A DNA stretch of 64,000 nt from an uncultured Coriobacteriaceae bacterium (lineage in GTDB: Bacteria; Actinomycetota; Coriobacteriia; Coriobacteriales; Coriobacteriaceae). The stretch covers positions 1 to 64,000 of the forward strand of contig CALULH010000011.1 in NCBI GenBank assembly GCA_944321435.1, written 5' to 3'. This document shows, piece after piece, positions 59,386 through 64,000 of the stretch. The notes under the pieces were generated by a model. The model was not told where the DNA came from. It did no database searches and saw only the letters and a program-made list of their open reading frames with translations. Within the stretch, counting starts at the first letter, position 1. Each line of letters begins with the position of its first letter. Made by a program: the position numbers and the translations under genes.

Positions 59386-60174
59386 CTACATAACTCCGCC
59401 CTGCATGCTGCACCAGGGTCCGCGCTCGTCCTGGGTGAGGATCACCGGACCGTCGTTGGTGATGGCGACGGTGTTCTCGTAATGGGCGGCCGCCTTGCCG
59501 TCCAGCGTCGAGACCACCCAGCCGTCGCGACCCACCTTCACGCGGTTGGTACCGAGTGTGATCATGGGCTCGATGGCGATGACCATGCCCGCCTGGAGCT
59601 TGACGCCCTTCCCGCAGCGCCCGTAGTTGGGCACGTTGGGATCCTCGTGCATGGAGCGGCCCACGCCGTGACCCACGTAATCGCGCAGCACGCCGTAGCC
59701 GTTGCCCTCGGCCAGGCTCTGGATGGCATGGCCGATGTCGCCCAGATGGTTGCCGGGGACGGCCTGCTCGATGCCGGCCTTCAGGCAATCGCGCGTGCAC
59801 TCGCAGAGCGCCTTGACCTCGGGAGCGGGCTCGCCGCAGTAGAAGGTCCAGGCGTTGTCCCCCACCCAGCCGTCGACCGTGGCGCCGGTGTCGATCGAGA
59901 TGACGTCGCCGTCGCGCAGGATGACGTCAGGATTGGGGATGCCGTGCACAACCTGCTCGTTCACGCTGGCGCAGATGGTGCCGGGGAATCCGCCGTAGCC
60001 CTTGAACGACGGGGTGCCGCCGTGCATGCGGATGAGCTGCTCGGCCAGCTGGTCGAGCTCGAACGTCGAAACGCCAGGGCGAACCATGGCGCCAACGCGC
60101 CGGAGCACCATCTTGGACAGTGCCCCGGCCGCTTTGAACTCTTCGATTTCTGCTGGGGTCTTAAGATGAATCAT
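59386..60174 (-). CDS. map: Methionine aminopeptidase, type I
   Basis: A 262-residue enzyme that removes the initiator methionine. The metal ligands are present: GDVISIDTGATVDGWVGDNA (two Asp), VGHGVGRSMHEDPNVPNYG (His), VIAIEPM (Glu), and the last Glu in ILTQDERGPW has the expected place but as D-E-R, so the final ligand is Glu. No N-terminal zinc-finger or SH3-linker extension (type Ia). The start overlaps the adk stop by 4 bases (ATGA). Confidence 0.97.
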   Translation of the reverse strand: MIHLKTPAEIEEFKAAGALSKMVLRRVGAMVRPGVSTFELDQLAEQLIRMHGGTPSFKGYGGFPGTICASVNEQVVHGIPNPDVILRDGDVISIDTGATVDGWVGDNAWTFYCGEPAPEVKALCECTRDCLKAGIEQAVPGNHLGDIGHAIQSLAEGNGYGVLRDYVGHGVGRSMHEDPNVPNYGRCGKGVKLQAGMVIAIEPMITLGTNRVKVGRDGWVVSTLDGKAAAHYENTVAITNDGPVILTQDERGPWCSMQGGVM

Positions 60175-60797
60175 AGACCGAGCGCTTCCTTAACGTCCGC
60201 GTAGACCTCGTCAACCGGACGGTCGCCATCGACAGCCGTGAGGATGCCCTTGCCGCGGTAGTACTCGACAAGCGGGCTCGTGGACTTCTCGTAGACGTCC
60301 AGACGGTTCTGAATGGTCTCGGGCTTGTCGTCATCGCGCTGGTACATCTCGCCGCCGCAGCTGGGGCAGGTGGCGTCTGCCGCCGTGCCGGTGTAGCCGC
60401 AAGCGCGGCACGTACGGCGCGAGGACAGGCGGTTCACGATAACCGCGGGGTCCACATCTACCAGCAGGGCGCAATCAAGCGCGCGATCCATCTTGCCGAG
60501 CTCGGTGTCCAGGGTGACCGCCTGCGTGGTGTTGCGCGGGAAGCCGTCCAGGATGAAGCCCTTCTGCGCGTCGTCAGCGCCCAGGCGCTCCTTGACCAGG
60601 TCGATGACCAGCTCGTCAGGAACGAGCTCGCCGGCGTCCATGTACTTCTTGGCGGCGCGGCCAAGCTCGGTGCCGGCCTTAACCGCCGAGCGCAGCAGGT
60701 CGCCCGTGGAGATGTGCGCCACGCCGTAGTCGGCTACCAGGCGCTGGGCCTGCGTTCCCTTGCCGGCGCCCGGGGCGCCCAACAGAACGATGTTCAT
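60171..60797 (-). CDS. adk: Adenylate kinase
   Basis: A 208-residue enzyme (ATP + AMP = 2 ADP). The P-loop is VLLGAPGAGKGTQAQRLV, and the AMP-binding helix is HISTGDLLRSAVKAGTELGR. The LID contains CRACGYTGTAADATCPSCGG, a four-Cys zinc site typical of Gram-positive Adk. GFPRNTTQAVTLD is the AMP loop. It lies between secY and map in the spc operon as usual. Confidence 0.98.
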   Translation of the reverse strand: MNIVLLGAPGAGKGTQAQRLVADYGVAHISTGDLLRSAVKAGTELGRAAKKYMDAGELVPDELVIDLVKERLGADDAQKGFILDGFPRNTTQAVTLDTELGKMDRALDCALLVDVDPAVIVNRLSSRRTCRACGYTGTAADATCPSCGGEMYQRDDDKPETIQNRLDVYEKSTSPLVEYYRGKGILTAVDGDRPVDEVYADVKEALGL

Positions 60798-60822
60798 ACC
60801 GCTCTCCTTAACCGATTAGCTC

Positions 60823-62109
60823 CTACTTGAAGAACCCATCGTAATCGTACATCTTGAGCTGGCTCTCCACCTTGGAGATGGTGTCCAGCACGACGCCGAC
60901 CATAATAAGCACGGAGGTGCCGCCGAACGCCTGGATGAGCTGGTTGCCCGTGAACGAGAACACGATGGACGGCACAATGGCGATGAGCGCCATGAAGATG
61001 GCCGACGGCAGCGTGATCTTGTTGAGGGCGTTCTTGATGTAGTCGGCCGTGGCCTTGCCCGGACGTACACCGGGGATGAAGCCGCCTTGCTTCTTGAGGT
61101 TGTCAGCCGTCTCCTGCGGGTTGAACACCATGGAGGTGTAGAAGTACGCGAAGAAGACGATGAGAACCACGTTGAGCACCCAGTTGAGCCAACCGCTGGC
61201 GAGCGCCGAAGCCGCAGCCTGGACCCAGCCCACGCCCGGGAAGAAGACCGCGAGCTGAGCGGGCAGGTAGAGGATGGCGCTGGCGAAGATGATCGGCACG
61301 ACGCCGGCCGTGTTGACCTTGATGGGCAGGTAGGTGGACTGACCACCCATGATGCGGCGACCCACCACGCGCTTGGCGTACTGCACCGGGATGCGGCGCT
61401 GGCCGCGCTCGATGAAGACGATAAGCGGGATCACCAGGAAGATGACCAAGAAGATCACGGCGGTGATAACGATGCTCATCACGTCGCCCGACACGGACGA
61501 GAAGATCGCCTGGGGCAGGCCCGCCATGATGTTGGCGAAGATGATGAGCGACATGCCGTTGCCGATGCCGCGCTGGGTGATAAGCTCGCCGATCCACATG
61601 ATGAGCATGGCGCCCGCCAGCAGCGTGCCCACGATCATGATGTCGAAGATGATCTCAGGAGCGCCGGCGCCGGTGAAGGTGATGCCGAAGCTCTTGAACA
61701 GGAAGAGGTAGCCGATGGAGTTGAGAAGACCCAAGCCCAGCGTAAGGTAGCGCGTGTACTGCGTGATCTTGCGCTGGCCGACCTCTCCCTCGCGCGCAAG
61801 CGCGTTCAGCGAGGGAACCACGCTCTGCAGCATCTGCAGGATGATGGAGGAGGTGATGTAGGGCATGATGCCCAGCGAAAAGACCGACACATAGCTGAGC
61901 GCGCCGCCGCTGAACAGGTTCAGCAGCGCCATGGCGCCGGAGGCAACCGAGTCGCCGGTTGCTCCTAAAAGGCCCGCCATCCCCTGGAAGGGGATGCCGG
62001 GCACGGGAACGTGCGCACCGATGCGGTACAGCACGAGCATAGCTATGGTGAAGAGAATCTTTCCGCGCAGTTCTTCAATGCGGAACGCATTCTTCAAACC
62101 ATTTAGCAC
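60823..62109 (-). CDS. secY: Protein translocase subunit SecY
   Basis: A 428-residue ten-helix channel. The first helix is FTIAMLVLYRIGAHVPVPGI, and the plug region is GGALSYVSVFSLGIMPYITS. The cytoplasmic loop VFIERGQRRIPVQYAKRVVG (C4) binds SecA and ribosomes, and GGFIPGVRPGKATADYIKNA is the C5 loop. Start overlaps the rplO stop by 7 bases. Complete. Confidence 0.98.
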   Translation of the reverse strand: MLNGLKNAFRIEELRGKILFTIAMLVLYRIGAHVPVPGIPFQGMAGLLGATGDSVASGAMALLNLFSGGALSYVSVFSLGIMPYITSSIILQMLQSVVPSLNALAREGEVGQRKITQYTRYLTLGLGLLNSIGYLFLFKSFGITFTGAGAPEIIFDIMIVGTLLAGAMLIMWIGELITQRGIGNGMSLIIFANIMAGLPQAIFSSVSGDVMSIVITAVIFLVIFLVIPLIVFIERGQRRIPVQYAKRVVGRRIMGGQSTYLPIKVNTAGVVPIIFASAILYLPAQLAVFFPGVGWVQAAASALASGWLNWVLNVVLIVFFAYFYTSMVFNPQETADNLKKQGGFIPGVRPGKATADYIKNALNKITLPSAIFMALIAIVPSIVFSFTGNQLIQAFGGTSVLIMVGVVLDTISKVESQLKMYDYDGFFK

Positions 62110-62552
62110 GGGAACTCGACCTTTCCGCCGGCCGCCTCGATCTTGGCCTGGGCGCTCTTCGAGACCTTCTCGACCGCGACGGTCAGCTTCTTGCTGATCT
62201 CGCCGTCGCCCAGCACCTTGACCGGAACGTTGACGTTCTTGATGATGCCGGCCGCCACGAGGGACTCGGCGTTAACGGTGTCGCCGTCGACGAACTTCTC
62301 GTCCAGACGGGACACGTTCACCGCCGTGTACTCCACGCGGTTGATGTTGCGGAAACCGGGGAGCTTGGGCAGGCGCATGGCGAGCGGCGTCTGGCCGCCC
62401 TCGAAGCCGGCGCCCTTACCGCCGCCGGAACGGGAAAGCTGGCCGTTCTGACCGCGGCCCGCAGTGGTGCCGTGACCGGAGCCGTTGCCGCGGCCGACGC
62501 GCTTACGGCGATGGGTGGAACCCGCTGCCGGAGTAAGATCGTGAATCTGCAT
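62103..62552 (-). CDS. rplO: 50S ribosomal protein L15
   Basis: A 149-residue protein. The Gly/Arg-rich N-terminal extension GSTHRRKRVGRGNGSGHGTT winds through 23S rRNA. FEGGQTPLAMRLPKLPGFRN follows, and the globular C-terminal domain has VNVPVKVLGDGEISKKLTVA. Three bases separate it from rpmD. Confidence 0.98.
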   Translation of the reverse strand: MQIHDLTPAAGSTHRRKRVGRGNGSGHGTTAGRGQNGQLSRSGGGKGAGFEGGQTPLAMRLPKLPGFRNINRVEYTAVNVSRLDEKFVDGDTVNAESLVAAGIIKNVNVPVKVLGDGEISKKLTVAVEKVSKSAQAKIEAAGGKVEFPC

Positions 62553-62555
62553 GGG

Positions 62556-62735
62556 TTACTCCTCTTCGGTCTTAACGAGGTGCTTGACCTTGAAAATGGC
62601 GCCGCGGGTGCTCTCGTTGTCGGGGAGCACGTTGCTGTCGCCGATCTTCTTCAGCCCGAGGCCGCGCATGGTGCGACGCTGGGTCTGAGGGCGGCCGATA
62701 ACGCTCTTCACCTGGGTGACTTTAATGTTTGCCAT
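62556..62735 (-). CDS. rpmD: 50S ribosomal protein L30
   Basis: A 59-residue protein; ATG 62735 and TAA at 62556-62558. MANIKVTQVKSVIGRPQTQR and TMRGLGLKKIGDSNVLPDNE are the L30 blocks. Two bases after rpsE and three before rplO. Its small size is normal. Confidence 0.97.
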   Translation of the reverse strand: MANIKVTQVKSVIGRPQTQRRTMRGLGLKKIGDSNVLPDNESTRGAIFKVKHLVKTEEE

Positions 62736-62737
62736 GG

Positions 62738-63262
62738 TTAGTTCTCCTTACCGTGGAACATCTCGGCGACGGTGAGGCCACGACGGGCAGCGGTGTCCTC
62801 AACGCTGGAGAGCTGCTTCAGACCATCGACGGCGGCCTTGATGACGTTCAGGCCGTTGCTGGTGCCGAGAGACTTGGCGATAACGTCCTTGACGCCGCAG
62901 ATCTCGAAGAGCGGGCGCAGGGCGCCACCGGCGATAACGCCGGTACCCTCGATAGCCGGGCGGATGATGACCCTGCCGGCGCCGAAGTGGCCCTCGACCA
63001 TGTGCGGGATGGTGCGCTCGTCGACCACCGGCACGTGGAACATGTTCTTCTTGGCGTCCTCGACGGCCTTGCTGATGGCCAGCGGCACCTCGGCGGACTT
63101 ACCCATGCCGATGCCGACGTTGCCCTTGCCGTCGCCCACGACCACGAGCGCAGCCAGCGACATGCGGCGGCCGCCCTTGACGGTCTTGGACACACGGTTG
63201 ATGAAAACGACGCGCTCCTGAAGCTCGGAGGCCTCCTGGCGCCTGTTCTGATTACGAGCCAT
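62738..63262 (-). CDS. rpsE: 30S ribosomal protein S5
   Basis: A 174-residue protein at the mRNA entry site. The dsRBD-like N-terminus reads ELQERVVFINRVSKTVKGGR and then VVGDGKGNVGIGMGKSAEVP. The C-terminal domain is VIIRPAIEGTGVIAGGALRP and SLGTSNGLNVIKAAVDGLKQ. Complete; 12 bp after rplR. Confidence 0.98.
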   Translation of the reverse strand: MARNQNRRQEASELQERVVFINRVSKTVKGGRRMSLAALVVVGDGKGNVGIGMGKSAEVPLAISKAVEDAKKNMFHVPVVDERTIPHMVEGHFGAGRVIIRPAIEGTGVIAGGALRPLFEICGVKDVIAKSLGTSNGLNVIKAAVDGLKQLSSVEDTAARRGLTVAEMFHGKEN

Positions 63263-63274
63263 GTACGTATCCTC

Positions 63275-63643
63275 CTAGAAGTTCAGGCCGGCCTCGCGGG
63301 CAGCCTCGGCGAGAGCCTTCACGCGACCATGGTAGATGCGGCCACCACGGTCGAAGACGACGGTGGTGATGCCCTTCTCGAGCGCGCGCTCGGCAACGAG
63401 CTTGCCGATCTTGGCAGCGGCCTCCTTGTTGGAGCCGTTCTGGCCCTTGAACTGCGACTCGATGGAGGAAGCGGACACGAGGGTGTGGCTCTGGCCGTTC
63501 GTGTCGTCGATGATCTGGGCGTGGATGTTGGCGTTAGTGCGGGTGACGCGCAGACGCGGACGCTCGGCGGTGCCGTGGATCTTGCCGCGGACGCGACGCT
63601 GACGGCGCTTGAGGCCCTCGCGCTTTGCCTTCTGCTTGTTCAT
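63275..63643 (-). CDS. rplR: 50S ribosomal protein L18
   Basis: A 122-residue 5S rRNA-binding protein. A basic N-terminus ([20 protein letters not shown]) is followed by the L18 fold with [20 protein letters not shown] and [20 protein letters not shown]. Complete; the start codon is ATG 63643 with a GGAG-type site upstream. 69 bp after the rplF stop. Confidence 0.98.
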   Translation of the reverse strand: MNKQKAKREGLKRRQRRVRGKIHGTAERPRLRVTRTNANIHAQIIDDTNGQSHTLVSASSIESQFKGQNGSNKEAAAKIGKLVAERALEKGITTVVFDRGGRIYHGRVKALAEAAREAGLNF

Positions 63644-63712
63644 ACCTTGATCTCCTTAGATGATTGCCGTCACCTGACGGGGTAACGGTCTTACAACCGA
63701 GCCGTGGGGCTG

Positions 63713-64000
63713 TTACTTGGCAGCCTTGCCAAGCTTGCGACGGATGTGCTCATCCTGGTAGCGCACGCCCTTGCCCTTGTAGGGCTCCGGCGGACGGATG
63801 CCGCGGATCTCAGCCGCAACCTGGCCAACCTGCTGCTTGTCGATGCCGGTGACCTTGATATGGGTCTGGTCGGGGCACTCGAAGGTGATGCCGGCCGGAG
63901 CCTTGTAGACCACGGGATGAGAGAAGCCGAGCGAGAGGTTGAGCTCGTCGCCCTTGAGCTGGGCACGGTAGCCGACGCCCACGAGCTCGAGGGTCTTGGT
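63713..64000 (-). CDS. rplF: 50S ribosomal protein L6, C-terminal part
   Basis: The last 95 codons of L6; the start lies beyond the right edge. [20 protein letters not shown] is the beginning of the second L6 domain, [20 protein letters not shown] and [20 protein letters not shown] follow, then [18 protein letters not shown], the typical C-terminus. Continues the usual spc order rplF-rplR-rpsE-rpmD-rplO-secY. Confidence 0.98.
   Translation of the reverse strand, partial: TKTLELVGVGYRAQLKGDELNLSLGFSHPVVYKAPAGITFECPDQTHIKVTGIDKQQVGQVAAEIRGIRPPEPYKGKGVRYQDEHIRRKLGKAAK

Overview
The window looks like chromosome from a high-GC Gram-positive of the class Coriobacteriia (Olsenella/Collinsella/Atopobiaceae-like). 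The base composition, strong AGGAGG ribosome sites, a 1589-residue fused 2-hydroxyacyl-CoA dehydratase/activase, an EcfAA'T cassette followed by truA directly after the rpoA-rplQ end of the ribosomal operon, and a single-chain PBP1A with a Ser/Gly-rich tail all fit. The lineage is inferred from gene content, not from a database search. No rRNA, tRNA, CRISPR, integrase or transposase gene was seen.

Layout. 1-9.9 kb: a decayed MFS gene, an XRE-desulfoferrodoxin fusion, a flavodoxin, a TetR/methyltransferase pair sharing an operator, gpmA, a PARG-like macrodomain protein, a GNAT enzyme, an AlkX-like glycosylase, a YgbA-type protein, an Ogt-GNAT fusion and an HxlR regulator. 10-17.7 kb: uraA, an ABC pair, an NlpC/P60-like protein, prfC, an esterase and an ATPase remnant. 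18-24.8 kb: a cysteine hydrolase, then a lantibiotic self-protection-type module (LanF-E-G, a YxeA-like lipoprotein, a response regulator and a sensor kinase) with no peptide precursor. 24.8-35.3 kb: MmcQ, a truncated P-loop kinase, a GH1 phospho-glucosidase, a TetM-like GTPase overlapping a Cys-rich protein, an ABC-F protein and a DUF6020-like membrane protein. 35.5-49.4 kb: the giant dehydratase/activase with its TetR, a DHA2 exporter, rmuC, a U32 protein and PBP1A. 49.6-55.9 kb: a 37-residue membrane peptide, argR, a glycosyltransferase, an ArsP_2-type metal transporter, truA, ecfT and a fused ecfA1A2. 56-64 kb: rplQ, rpoA, rpsD, rpsK, rpsM, rpmJ, infA, map, adk, secY, rplO, rpmD, rpsE, rplR and the end of rplF, all on the minus strand.

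The most unusual signal is non-coding. Four intergenic arrays (about 6.7, 16.4, 32.9 and 41.4 kb) consist of an 11-bp box, GTTTGGTGTGG, repeated at exactly 21-bp spacing. The boxes run head to head into a core of exactly 48 bp, followed by inverted copies at the same 21-bp spacing. The four cores share an asymmetric motif (CCTGGG) at the same position, and one array is inserted in the opposite orientation. A second family (5.7 and 21.6 kb, with a degenerate relative at 30.5 kb) has the same plan with a 30-bp composite unit (TCATACGA box plus GGGCGAGAA box), and its arms have changed together between copies. The decamer GGGCGAGAAG, part of that unit, occurs at least 22 times in the window. I know no described element with this plan; these arrays are the best candidate for something new.

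Regulation that can be read directly: the TetR operator T(A/G)TTGAACAATG(A/G)TCAAT lies upstream of both tetR and the methyltransferase gene. A CGTTA-N6-CGTTA direct repeat sits at the same distance from a -10 hexamer upstream of both lanF and lanR, which predicts an autoregulated antimicrobial-peptide response.
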